This document shows, in pieces, positions 15,395 through 23,472 of a stretch of 29,686 nt of DNA. A model generated the notes under the pieces. That model was not told where the DNA came from and made no database searches. It saw only the letters and a program-made list of their open reading frames with translations. A program made the position numbers and the translations under genes. The number at the start of each line of letters is the position of its first letter. The stretch's first letter is position 1. This DNA comes from WTAW01 sp050115915. GTDB taxonomy: Bacteria; Acidobacteriota; Aminicenantia; Aminicenantales; Aminicenantaceae. Location of the stretch: the NCBI GenBank assembly GCA_050115915.1, contig JASFPP010000019.1, positions 1 to 29,686 on the forward strand, in the 5' to 3' direction.

Positions 15395-15423
15395 CTTATA
15401 GATCCCTGTGTGCATTGACCCAA
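15395..15423 (-). promoter_or_regulatory. Possible promoter for the propeller protein gene
   Basis: Read on the minus strand, TTGGGT (15418-15423) and TATAAG (15395-15400) are 17 bases apart. The transcript start near 15388 would leave about 40 nt before the start codon. The -35 box is weak. Confidence 0.4.
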
Positions 15424-15514
15424 TATTTTGCATCATTTTTAAATGGTATGAAAGAGTTTTTTTGTTTTGAGGGGTGCAGGAGGTTTTAAAGACCAAACAA
15501 CAAACCATTTCTAT

Positions 15515-15543
15515 TTGACATGTCTCCTGCCAATGTTTATGTT
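15515..15543 (+). promoter_or_regulatory. Probable sigma70-type promoter for the second kinase gene
   Basis: A perfect TTGACA (15515-15520), a 17-base spacer and TATGTT (15538-15543) precede the kinase start at 15573. The leader would be about 23 nt and contains AAAGGA. Confidence 0.55.
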
Positions 15544-15572
15544 ATTCTCAACCTGGCAAAAGGACAAGAAAG

Positions 15573-18128
15573 ATGAAATGTCCGAAATGTCACTCGGAAA
15601 ATCCAGAAACACAACGCTTTTGCGGAGAGTGCGGAGAGGCGCTGAGTTCATCTGAATCTGACGATTTACCTGATCTCTCTATCACAAAAACTCTGGAAAC
15701 ACCAGCAGAACGATTGACTCGTGGAAAAATTTTCGCGAATCGCTATGAGATTATCGAGGAACTTGGTAAAGGAGGCATGGGGAGTGTCTATCGTGCCGAA
15801 GACACTAAAGTAGAGGAAGAAGTGGCTTTAAAGATGATCAGCCCTACTGTTGCTGCGGATGAACAGATGATCGAACGATTCCGGAACGAGCTGAGGTTGG
15901 CCCGGAAGATCAGGCATGAAAATGTATGCCAGATGTACGACCTGGGGGAATCGGAGGGCAGATACTACATCACTATGGAGTATGTCCCGGGAGAAGACCT
16001 CAAAAGCTTCATCAAGAGATCGAGACAACTGTCCATCAATACAGCCATAACGATCGGCAAACAAATATGCGAGGGGCTTGCTGAGGCACACAAGCAGGGG
16101 GTCGTTCATCGTGACTTAAAACCCGGCAACATTATGATCGATCAGGACGGGAATGCCCGGATCATGGATTTTGGGATTGCAAGGTCGATAAAATCCGAGG
16201 GAATAACGACGCCGGGCATGATATTTGGTACTCCAGAGTATATGTCACCAGAACAGGCAGATGCTCAAGAGGTCGACCATCGATCCGATATCTACTCTTT
16301 GGGTGTTATTCTGTATGAGATGGTAACCGGTCAGCTCCCCTTTTCAGGGGATACACCCCTTTCCTTAGTTTTGAAACACAAAAGTGAGAATCCCAAAGAA
16401 CCTAAGGAGTTCAATCCTGATCTTCCAGAGAATTTGAACCGGTTGATCCTCAGCTGCATGGAAAAAGACAAAGATAAGAGAGTCCAATCGATCGAGCAGA
16501 TCCTTAGCGAGTTGACAAGCGTGGAGACAGCAATAACAGCTATGAGAACTGAGATTCCGGGCGATGAGCTCCGCAAACGAGATGGAGAAAAATCAAAGAT
16601 CGATATGAAGAAGATATTTGTGCCAGTGCTGATATTTTTGGCTTTGGCGATCAGTGCTCTTGTCATTTGGCGTTTGATTCCAAGCAAAGAAGTTATGACA
16701 GCAATCGGGGAAAAGCCTTCGATCGCCGTCCTTCCCTTCGAGGATTTGAGTGAGCATAAAGACCAGGAGTATTTTTGTGATGGGATGACAGAACAGATCA
16801 TCACGAATCTGACGAAGATCCAAGACCTAAAGGTCATTGCCCGTACATCCGTCATGTTGTACAAGAGTTCCCATAAAAATATCACGCAGATCAGCGAGGA
16901 GCTGGGAGTTTCTTACGTTCTTGAGGGGAGCGTACGGAAGGCAGGGGATACCCTCAGGGTGACGGCCCAGCTCATCAAGGCGGCCGATGGGTTCCATCTC
17001 TGGGCCGAAGATTACGATCGGAGACTGGACGATATTTTTGCGATCCAGGATGATGTTTCCCAATCCATCGCTGATGCTCTTGAGGTGACTCTATCGGAAC
17101 GGACAAGCCGAACGATCCGCTCAAGTTATCCCAAAAATGTACTCGCCTATGATTACTACATGAAAGCCCGCCATTTTGTAGAAACGAAATACATGCAGAC
17201 CAAGGATGAGAGAGATTTCGAGCAGGCCCTGGATTGGGCAAACAAAGCGATCGAGCTCGATCCTGATTTTACTCTGGGTTACATAGGGCTTGCATATCTT
17301 TATGAGAATCGTCTGGTGGTAACCGACGATCCTCGGGATTATGCCAAGCAACATGAGTATATCCAAAAGGCCTATGAAAATGATCCGAATATCCCGGCAA
17401 CTAATGCAGCCATGGGAATGATGCTTACGCGGTTGAAAGAGTATGACCGGGCTTTTTCACATCTCAAAAAAAGCCGGGAGATGAATGTCAATGATTGGGA
17501 AGTCCAAGCCATCTCGGGCGTGTTTAGCATTTATATCCATCATTATGATCAAGCGATCGAATGTTTTGACAGAACTTTAGATCTCAATCCCTTATACTTT
17601 TTTGCACTATCCAATCGGGGCTACATCAGAATGTTATTGGGAGATTTTGATAAAGCGCTCGTGGACATGGAAAAGTCTTATCAGGTTCAACCCGCATTTG
17701 TATGGGGTCTCAGTAACTATGCGCTTGGCCTAGTCCTTAAAGGTTACTATAAAAAGGCTGAAGAGATTCTGGATTTAGCCGAATCTATTCCCCCTGGATT
17801 TGCGGCAGAAATTCTTCCCATGACAAGAGCGATTTACTATGCGGCTCTAGGAGAGAGGCATAAGGCCTTAGCGGCTAGCAGGAAGGGTGCTGTCTTGGCT
17901 GTCCTTGGTATGAATGAGGAAGCGGTCGATACTATTGATGAATACACTCGGAGCGAAAAAGGTGAGTATGTCGGATTTTATTCATACTTGAGCCTTTTGA
18001 ATCTCCCTCTTTATGATTCGCTCCGCGATGAGCCGCGATTCCAAGAGATTCTCGGACGAGAAAAATCAAAATATGAGAAAAACCTAATCGAGTACTCATT
18101 TCCTGACTTTGACAAAAATTCCAGGTGA
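15573..18128 (+). CDS. Ser/Thr protein kinase with zinc ribbon, TolB-like domain and TPRs
   Basis: The product has 851 residues in five parts. (1) A zinc ribbon with Cys3, Cys6, Cys17 and Cys20. (2) A Hanks-type kinase, residues about 57-315, with GKGGMG (65-70), Lys87 in VALK, HRDLKPGN (179-186), DFG (199-201) and GTPEYMSPEQ (219-228), all intact. (3) One TM helix near 347-367. (4) A TolB-like/FlgO-like domain starting PSIAVLPFEDLS and running through GVSYVLEGSVRK to HLWAEDYDR, which is often linked to adenylate cyclases and kinases in Acidobacteriota. (5) About 300 residues of TPRs. By simple topology the kinase is cytoplasmic and the TolB/TPR part is periplasmic, a plausible sensor. It is divergent from the propeller gene and followed by the Tat protein gene after about 200 bases. 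Confidence 0.94.
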   Translation: MKCPKCHSENPETQRFCGECGEALSSSESDDLPDLSITKTLETPAERLTRGKIFANRYEIIEELGKGGMGSVYRAEDTKVEEEVALKMISPTVAADEQMIERFRNELRLARKIRHENVCQMYDLGESEGRYYITMEYVPGEDLKSFIKRSRQLSINTAITIGKQICEGLAEAHKQGVVHRDLKPGNIMIDQDGNARIMDFGIARSIKSEGITTPGMIFGTPEYMSPEQADAQEVDHRSDIYSLGVILYEMVTGQLPFSGDTPLSLVLKHKSENPKEPKEFNPDLPENLNRLILSCMEKDKDKRVQSIEQILSELTSVETAITAMRTEIPGDELRKRDGEKSKIDMKKIFVPVLIFLALAISALVIWRLIPSKEVMTAIGEKPSIAVLPFEDLSEHKDQEYFCDGMTEQIITNLTKIQDLKVIARTSVMLYKSSHKNITQISEELGVSYVLEGSVRKAGDTLRVTAQLIKAADGFHLWAEDYDRRLDDIFAIQDDVSQSIADALEVTLSERTSRTIRSSYPKNVLAYDYYMKARHFVETKYMQTKDERDFEQALDWANKAIELDPDFTLGYIGLAYLYENRLVVTDDPRDYAKQHEYIQKAYENDPNIPATNAAMGMMLTRLKEYDRAFSHLKKSREMNVNDWEVQAISGVFSIYIHHYDQAIECFDRTLDLNPLYFFALSNRGYIRMLLGDFDKALVDMEKSYQVQPAFVWGLSNYALGLVLKGYYKKAEEILDLAESIPPGFAAEILPMTRAIYYAALGERHKALAASRKGAVLAVLGMNEEAVDTIDEYTRSEKGEYVGFYSYLSLLNLPLYDSLRDEPRFQEILGREKSKYEKNLIEYSFPDFDKNSR

Positions 18129-18172
18129 AGGTGTTAACAAATTTTACAGCGTATCTCAATTCAGGCTCACAT

Positions 18173-18263
18173 TAGATCCCAATAGAAATCATTTTTTTTG
18201 TGAACTCTTGAGGAAATTTGAACAGATGATGTATATCTGAAGGAATTTAATTGTTGGGATCTA
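18173..18263. repeat. Inverted repeat flanked by TA
   Basis: TAGATCCCAA (18173-18182) and TTGGGATCTA (18254-18263) are a perfect 10-bp inverted pair, 71 bases apart, in the space between the second kinase and the Tat protein gene. The TA at each outer end, with GATCCCAA as an inverted terminus, would fit a tiny non-autonomous element of IS630/mariner type. A long-loop hairpin or a paired operator are alternatives. Confidence 0.4.
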
Positions 18264-18324
18264 TCATGGCATATTAATTGCTAATTATAATTTCAATTCA
18301 TTTAGATTTTGAGCTGGAGGAAAT

Positions 18325-18723
18325 ATGAACAGGAGAGATTTTTTAGGTAAGACGAGTTGTGGATTTGCAGGCCTTGTGGCAGCACCGGTGCTATTCGGTG
18401 GGGGGAATACTATAGGCCAGGAAAAGAGGCGCAAGTACAAGATCGATATCGAGATCTATGAGGCGCGAGACGATACCTGGTGTCATAAAAAAGGTGAAAA
18501 GTTCGAGTATCCGAAGGATATTGGCAAAATCTGTCCCTGGCTCTTGGCCAGCATGCATGATTTTATCCGTCTCTTAGAACATGGTGTTACACTCCCATGG
18601 AAGTATGAAGACACCCCGTACGAAAAGGTGATTGATCCCGACGGTGTAACGACAGAATATGTCCGCTGCCCAGATCCCACCGCTGATTTGGTAGCTAAAA
18701 TCACCAGGACTGCAGTGAGCTAA
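18325..18723 (+). CDS. Tat-exported TIGR04076-like protein
   Basis: The product has 132 residues. GGAGG precedes ATG 18325. The N-terminus NRRDFLGKT and a hydrophobic stretch make a typical Tat signal, so the protein is likely exported folded, perhaps with a cofactor. The mature part has three Cys: Cys53 in DDTWCHKKGEKF, Cys70 in GKICPWLLASM and Cys115 in RCPDPT. This pattern resembles the TIGR04076 family (about 90 residues, function unknown). The Cys/His set may hold a metal; that is inference. The gene is convergent with the serpin gene with 27 bases between stops. Confidence 0.75.
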   Translation: MNRRDFLGKTSCGFAGLVAAPVLFGGGNTIGQEKRRKYKIDIEIYEARDDTWCHKKGEKFEYPKDIGKICPWLLASMHDFIRLLEHGVTLPWKYEDTPYEKVIDPDGVTTEYVRCPDPTADLVAKITRTAVS

Positions 18724-18750
18724 TTATTTTTGGATTATTCGATCAACAAT

Positions 18751-19947
18751 TTAATTCCCTGGTTCCGTTAATCTCCCCATAAAGAGGATCGTTCCTGTTT
18801 GCTTATCGCGGATCAAATAGAGGAAGGGATGGTCGGCGATAAATTGAGGGAGGTCTCTCGGCGGCAGCGCTGACTTTACCCCCATCACGACCGCTGTAGC
18901 GGCCGCGGCTTCGGTTCCTGCCTCATCCACATCTATGAATGCCTTGTGAACGACATCCGAGATCTTGACCTCTTTTTTGGGTTCCATGCCAGAGAAGTCT
19001 GCACTATCTGAAAAAGCATCGATCATTCCCAAAGACTCCAAAATCTTTTTCAGATTAGAACTCCTTGTGGTCGTGAACCTTGGGATATAGACTTCGATAT
19101 GAGTGATACTCAGATTTGAAATCCACTCCTTCAGAGATTGTGGATTTAACTGTGTTTCCAGCTCAGAGAGTCCATCGATTTTTTTCGGGAGGAGAACAAC
19201 CATTGAAAGATTGCCTCCTTTATAGGATATTTCGAGGACTTGAAGATCCTTGCCCTCTCTGTAACCGAAGAAACTCTTTTGTGTCATCATCGGCACTTTT
19301 GTTTTTGTCCCCTCTGTCATCCAGAAATCCTTCTCTTTAGTTTTGTGGGGCTCAAATTTTCTTGTCCATTCCGCTTTGAAATAGATCGTGTTTGTTAGAA
19401 TCAGCCGGGTTAGGGCATCGATTATCCCTTTTCCGAGGAGATCTTTGATCTTTTCTTCGGTCTTTTGTTCCACCCAGTCATTAATCTTGAGTCTGGAACC
19501 TTCAGGATCTTTTATAAAGTCGACATTGAAAAGATTGGCTTCGTAATACTTTTGATTGAGCTCTAGAAATTCTGAAAGGAGATCATAACTCTTCTCTAGC
19601 CAGAGTGCATTGGCGATGTTCAAGCGAAACTCGCTCTCCTCCTGAATTTTCTGGAAATAAGCCTGAAGCTCGAAGAATGTGGGGTGGAGTTTGCTTTGGT
19701 CTAGAGAAAAATGGAGCACATCCGCCATTTGTTTCTCGGTTTTATTGCGTGCCCCTCCATAGGTCATGGCGAGAGCTGTTGAAATACTGTAAGGCGAAAA
19801 AAAATGATTCCCTTTTATTTCCCTGATTTTTTCGTAAAGGTCAAGGGCAAAAGCGGTATTCCCATCGACAAGGGCTTGCATTTCGGTCTCTTCGGAAAAG
19901 CACACCCCAGCACAGATCAAGATCAAAACAAGACATACTGATTTCAT
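18751..19947 (-). CDS. Exported serpin-family protease inhibitor
   Basis: The product has 398 residues. A signal peptide (MKSVCLVLILICAGVCFSEE) is followed by a complete serpin fold, including NHFFSPYSISTALAMTYGGA, NTIYFKAEW and HPFLYLIRDKQTGTILFMGRL. The hinge of the reactive loop is DEAGTEAAAATAV (341-353), with small residues as in inhibitory serpins. Alignment by eye with alpha-1-antitrypsin (GTEAAGAMFLEAIPMS) puts P1-P1' at Lys358-Ser359, which predicts a trypsin-like target. Serpins trap serine or cysteine proteases by irreversible loop insertion. GAGGAG lies before ATG 19947. Secreted proteases are close by (S8 at 1667, C69 at 21617), so protection of own envelope proteins or defence against foreign proteases are both possible. 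Confidence 0.95.
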   Translation of the reverse strand: MKSVCLVLILICAGVCFSEETEMQALVDGNTAFALDLYEKIREIKGNHFFSPYSISTALAMTYGGARNKTEKQMADVLHFSLDQSKLHPTFFELQAYFQKIQEESEFRLNIANALWLEKSYDLLSEFLELNQKYYEANLFNVDFIKDPEGSRLKINDWVEQKTEEKIKDLLGKGIIDALTRLILTNTIYFKAEWTRKFEPHKTKEKDFWMTEGTKTKVPMMTQKSFFGYREGKDLQVLEISYKGGNLSMVVLLPKKIDGLSELETQLNPQSLKEWISNLSITHIEVYIPRFTTTRSSNLKKILESLGMIDAFSDSADFSGMEPKKEVKISDVVHKAFIDVDEAGTEAAAATAVVMGVKSALPPRDLPQFIADHPFLYLIRDKQTGTILFMGRLTEPGN

Positions 19948-20097
19948 TTTCTTCTCCTCATTAATTCATGGTGCTGATTATTTATATTATTGCTTATTAT
20001 AAACCAATACACTATCTTTCCGTAGTATTCGTTGATGAGGCTTGTGGGCTTCAGAATTCAGCAATAGAAGGATGAAGTTCTATATCATACGAATGTA

Positions 20098-20124
20098 GAC
20101 TATATTTTTTCCAAAACTATAGTC
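20098..20124 (+). promoter_or_regulatory. 27-bp dyad just upstream of the MBL gene
   Basis: GACTATA (20098-20104) pairs with TATAGTC (20118-20124), and after one mismatch TTTT pairs with AAAA around a 3-nt loop. The dyad ends 6 bases before the ribosome site GGAGGG. It could be an operator for a dimeric repressor or an mRNA hairpin near the ribosome site. Confidence 0.5.
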
Positions 20125-20140
20125 ATACAAGGAGGGCGCT

Positions 20141-21544
20141 TTGAAATCAAAAAGGATTCAACTCATTATTTTGTTTTTTTTGTTGGTATTGATTCCAATA
20201 TTTGCTTCAGCAACCGATGATGTTGCGGTTAGTTTCGAGAGGGTGAGCGATAGAGTTCTGGTCGTTAAATCAGGAAAAGTATACACAGACCAGGTTATTG
20301 CTCTGGCCACAAAAAAGGGTATAGTTGTTATCGATACGGGAAAATCCCCAACGCTCACAGAAAAGTATCGGGAGGTCATCGAAAAGGAGTTCGGGCGAAA
20401 TGATTTTACCTATGTAATCAATACTCATTTTCACTTCGATCACACGAGTGGAAATCAGATCTTTCCTGAGTCTGTGATCATCGCTCACGAAACCAGCCCG
20501 GAAAGAATGCGCCAATTCGACCGGGGGAGGCTTGATTTTGTCACACAGAGACGTGCTGTCATATCGCAGTGGGAAAATCGATTGAAGGCTCTGGATCCAG
20601 ATTCTGAAGACGCTCAAAGATATCGTGATCTCATCGGCACGGCTGGGATCATGTGTGACGACCTGGAGAATAATTATATCCTCACTCTGCCCACTCTCAC
20701 ATTCAATGACCGAATGACACTGGATATGGGGGACCTGACTTTCAATTTGATCCACTTCGGAGAGGGCCGCCATACAGGGGATGACATCATTATCCACAGC
20801 CCCGAAGAGAAGCTCCTCTTTACCGGAGATCTGTTCTTCAAAGGCAGTCTGTTCATCGCCTTTTCCTCAGAGTTCGATGCGCCTCGATGGATGTCGGTTA
20901 TGAACTCGGTACTGAAGGATGAGGACGCAATCGAATGGGTCTACGATTGTCACAATGGACGCATGAGCGGGGAATTCATAAGGCTGTGGAGGGATTATCT
21001 GGTCGGGTTGTGGGACGACCTATCTGAAGCAAGGGAGAATGGACTTGGTCTAGATGAGGCGCAGGATCGCTTTTCCTATGAGAATCAGTACTCCTTCATC
21101 GCTAAATCCGGCATAGATCCGGAGCAATTAAAAAGAGAACATATAAACAATGTCAAGTATGTGTGGATGCGCATCCATGAATCACAGCCTGCGACCGCTG
21201 TACTCGAGCAGATAATCACCGAATCAGGGATAGATGCCGCTCTTAAGAAGTATGCTGAGCTCAAGGACGCTCCTTTGGAAAAGTATTACTTTGACGAAGC
21301 GGAGATGAACCGGTTGGGATACCAGCTCATCAATCAAAAAAAGCTCAAAGAAGCTGTCGAGATCTTCAAGATGAATGTGGAATTATACCCTGAAGCCTGG
21401 AATGTTTACGACAGCCTGGGCGAGGGTTATATGCTCCTGGGAGAGAAAGAGCTCGCTATTAAATATTACAAAAAATCCCTGGAGATCAATCCTGATAACA
21501 CCAATGGCGTTGCGATGCTAAAAAGACTGAAGTCCGAGAAATAA
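20141..21544 (+). CDS. Secreted metallo-beta-lactamase-fold hydrolase with C-terminal TPRs
   Basis: The product has 467 residues. The start is TTG 20141, fixed by GGAGGG five bases upstream; no ATG fits. A signal peptide (IILFFLLVLIPIFASA) directs export. The MBL metal site is complete: THFHFDH (His96, His98, Asp100, His101), His211 in GRHTGDD, Asp230 in FTGDLF and His271 in CHNGR, so two zinc ions are expected. The C-terminal third holds two TPR pairs, ending AIKYYKKSLEINPDN. It probably hydrolyses an ester, amide or lactone in the periplasm; the substrate is not readable. MBL-TPR fusions of this sort are frequent in Acidobacteriota-type genomes. It is divergent from the serpin and convergent with the C69 peptidase (73 bases between stops). 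Confidence 0.92.
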   Translation: MKSKRIQLIILFFLLVLIPIFASATDDVAVSFERVSDRVLVVKSGKVYTDQVIALATKKGIVVIDTGKSPTLTEKYREVIEKEFGRNDFTYVINTHFHFDHTSGNQIFPESVIIAHETSPERMRQFDRGRLDFVTQRRAVISQWENRLKALDPDSEDAQRYRDLIGTAGIMCDDLENNYILTLPTLTFNDRMTLDMGDLTFNLIHFGEGRHTGDDIIIHSPEEKLLFTGDLFFKGSLFIAFSSEFDAPRWMSVMNSVLKDEDAIEWVYDCHNGRMSGEFIRLWRDYLVGLWDDLSEARENGLGLDEAQDRFSYENQYSFIAKSGIDPEQLKREHINNVKYVWMRIHESQPATAVLEQIITESGIDAALKKYAELKDAPLEKYYFDEAEMNRLGYQLINQKKLKEAVEIFKMNVELYPEAWNVYDSLGEGYMLLGEKELAIKYYKKSLEINPDNTNGVAMLKRLKSEK

Positions 21545-21616
21545 TAATCGACAAGGTGGCCCAAAAAAGAAAAGTCATTGTATTATTAGCTCTATCCCCT
21601 GGGCCGCTCTATATGG

Positions 21617-23260
21617 TCAGTGCAGTCGGCCGTCTTTTTTCTCCTCTCCCCAGGTAGGGAGTTTGAATTGCTCAGGCTTTGATTGGAGGACGGTCTTAAG
21701 CCACTCGGACGGGTATCCCACACCCCGGGCCCTTCCGTTTTCATCCTTGACGTAGCCATCGTTGTATTTGCAGATAAGGTATTCCCCTAATTCGATCCAG
21801 CGCTTAACAACCATGTCCCCTTGACTGACGGAATAATTGGTGAGGAAGCGCACCATGAGCTCCGGGTCTTTGTTCAATAAATCCGCCGCTGTTTTTTCGA
21901 TGACAGGCTGCATTTCGAGCAGTTGGTCCTCGATTTTCTTTTGAACCTTAAGGATGTCCTGCACCATGTCACTGTAGCGGAGATTGGCGAAGTTCGCCAC
22001 AAAATTGAATACCCACCATGCAGAATCCCAGGAGAATGTTCGGATATCTCCCACCGTGAATGACTTTGGCAGAGTGTCGATACAGCAGTACAGGGGGACG
22101 TAGCAGCTGGTGTAAGTATCGTCGAGGCCGTACCAGTATACGCCGCCGATCGGATCAGGCAGCCAATCCCGCGACTGAGAGATAAAGGAAAAGGCCGTTT
22201 GCTGAGTGGAGATGGGCCTTTCCCAGCTGTACGTGATGCCATCCACTTCCCATGTCAGTCCACGGCATCTCAAAGGGCTTCCGAATGGCCCGGCGTCCAC
22301 ACCCTTGGTCATGTCATAGGGGGTTCCTTCGTAATGGTCTCGCATGACATGAATCACATCCTGAAGGGTTAGTTTCTTATCAGGCTTGATCCACAGTGGG
22401 TACGGTTTAGTCCCCTTGACACCCCGCTGAAAATCCGGTGACAGCTTCATGGATGGTGCACAGCGGCGAAACATGCTCCACACACGCGCCGCACAAGTTC
22501 TGAGAGACGACGGTTTCGGAGGATCATAGGCATAACGGAAGCTGAAGGGCTTACCGGATTTATTGTCATAATACCCCTTTTCTTCCGCATAGGATATGAC
22601 ATTTGGAGAATACATACAATTGTCAGGATCGTCGGTCGGAAACTCGCCGATACGCGACATGTTGGCATGGGCACAAATATATCCGTCCGGAACACGGAGG
22701 GCCACCCAGTGAGCCCCTTTGCCACCCGGTCCGGGACCGATCATTTCCATGATCCATGCTTCCTTTGGGTCGGCGATGGAAAAAGATTCTCCTGAGCTGC
22801 CATACCCGTATTCTTCGACGAGCTCTGCCATAACTTTGATAGCCTCACGAGCAGTCTTTGATCGCTGTAGGGCGATTTCCATCATCAGAAAGTAGTGGAG
22901 AAGCCCTTCTGGATTTCTCAGTTCTCTTCGTCCGCCGAATGTGGTTTCACCGATGGCCAATTGATGCTCGTTCATCAAGCCGACGACAGCATATGTGTGT
23001 GCAACCTGCTTGACCTCACCCCTGATCTTGCCGTCTCTTCCTCTCACTTTGATCGTTGCCCCGGGCTCATGGTCTTGGGCAGGTATATATGCGAGATGGG
23101 GATGGAACTCTCCATCACAGGTATAGGTGATCATGACAGACCCATCCCTTGACGCTCCTTTGGTCACAAGAAAACTAGAGCAGTTGTCATCGGCCCATAA
23201 ATGGATCATCAAAGAAGTTGTTAGAAAAAAGATAGAAAGGAATAGAATTCTTGCTTTCAT
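21617..23260 (-). CDS. Secreted C69-family dipeptidase
   Basis: The product has 547 residues. The frame is open to 23293, but AAGGAG seven bases before ATG 23260 decides the start. A signal peptide (ARILFLSIFFLTTSLMIHLWA) ends at ADDN-Cys27. After removal of the leader and a few residues, Cys27 becomes the N-terminal nucleophile expected for this Ntn-hydrolase clan. CSSFLVTKGASRDGS and MIGPGPGGKGAHWVALRVPDG are family-typical. The distal motif DSAWWVFNFVANFANLRYSDM also fits C69. Such enzymes release amino acids from dipeptides, which suits downstream action after the S8 protease. An inverted repeat (23317-23339) lies in its upstream region. Confidence 0.92.
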   Translation of the reverse strand: MKARILFLSIFFLTTSLMIHLWADDNCSSFLVTKGASRDGSVMITYTCDGEFHPHLAYIPAQDHEPGATIKVRGRDGKIRGEVKQVAHTYAVVGLMNEHQLAIGETTFGGRRELRNPEGLLHYFLMMEIALQRSKTAREAIKVMAELVEEYGYGSSGESFSIADPKEAWIMEMIGPGPGGKGAHWVALRVPDGYICAHANMSRIGEFPTDDPDNCMYSPNVISYAEEKGYYDNKSGKPFSFRYAYDPPKPSSLRTCAARVWSMFRRCAPSMKLSPDFQRGVKGTKPYPLWIKPDKKLTLQDVIHVMRDHYEGTPYDMTKGVDAGPFGSPLRCRGLTWEVDGITYSWERPISTQQTAFSFISQSRDWLPDPIGGVYWYGLDDTYTSCYVPLYCCIDTLPKSFTVGDIRTFSWDSAWWVFNFVANFANLRYSDMVQDILKVQKKIEDQLLEMQPVIEKTAADLLNKDPELMVRFLTNYSVSQGDMVVKRWIELGEYLICKYNDGYVKDENGRARGVGYPSEWLKTVLQSKPEQFKLPTWGEEKKDGRLH

Positions 23261-23316
23261 TGGGGTTCTCCTTTTTGTGGTGAAAAGTGCCAAGATTTAA
23301 CCTATAGCAGATGTTT

Positions 23317-23339
23317 CTAAAATGCAAGCAGTATTTTAG
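23317..23339. promoter_or_regulatory. Inverted repeat upstream of the C69 gene
   Basis: CTAAAAT (23317-23323) and ATTTTAG (23333-23339) are perfect inverted arms with a 9-base spacer, about 57 bases upstream of the C69 start on the minus strand. It is operator-like, but AT-rich arms of this size can arise by chance. Confidence 0.3.
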
Positions 23340-23418
23340 GAAGCATCCTTAATACCGTGATGACGGGGATTCCGAGTGCTCCAATGGGTGATTAAGAAAA
23401 CAAAATTCCGGTTGGTGT

Positions 23419-23447
23419 TTGACCGTCCTTTTTATCTGTGTTATAAG
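23419..23447 (+). promoter_or_regulatory. Sigma70-type promoter for the DUF4213/DUF364 gene
   Basis: TTGACC (23419-23424), a 17-base spacer and TATAAG (23442-23447) place the transcript start near 23454, about 19 nt before ATG 23473. This rules out the longer in-frame start at 23419. Confidence 0.65.
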
Positions 23448-23472
23448 CTGTTTCTTGGAAAAGGGGGAGTCA

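Noticed and set aside
21543..21605. Interleaved repeats TAATAAT/ATTATTA and GGCCCA/TGGGCC between the MBL and C69 genes, as a pseudoknot or terminator
   Set aside because: Short arms, long loops and AT-rich content make chance likely; there is no T run after a stable stem.
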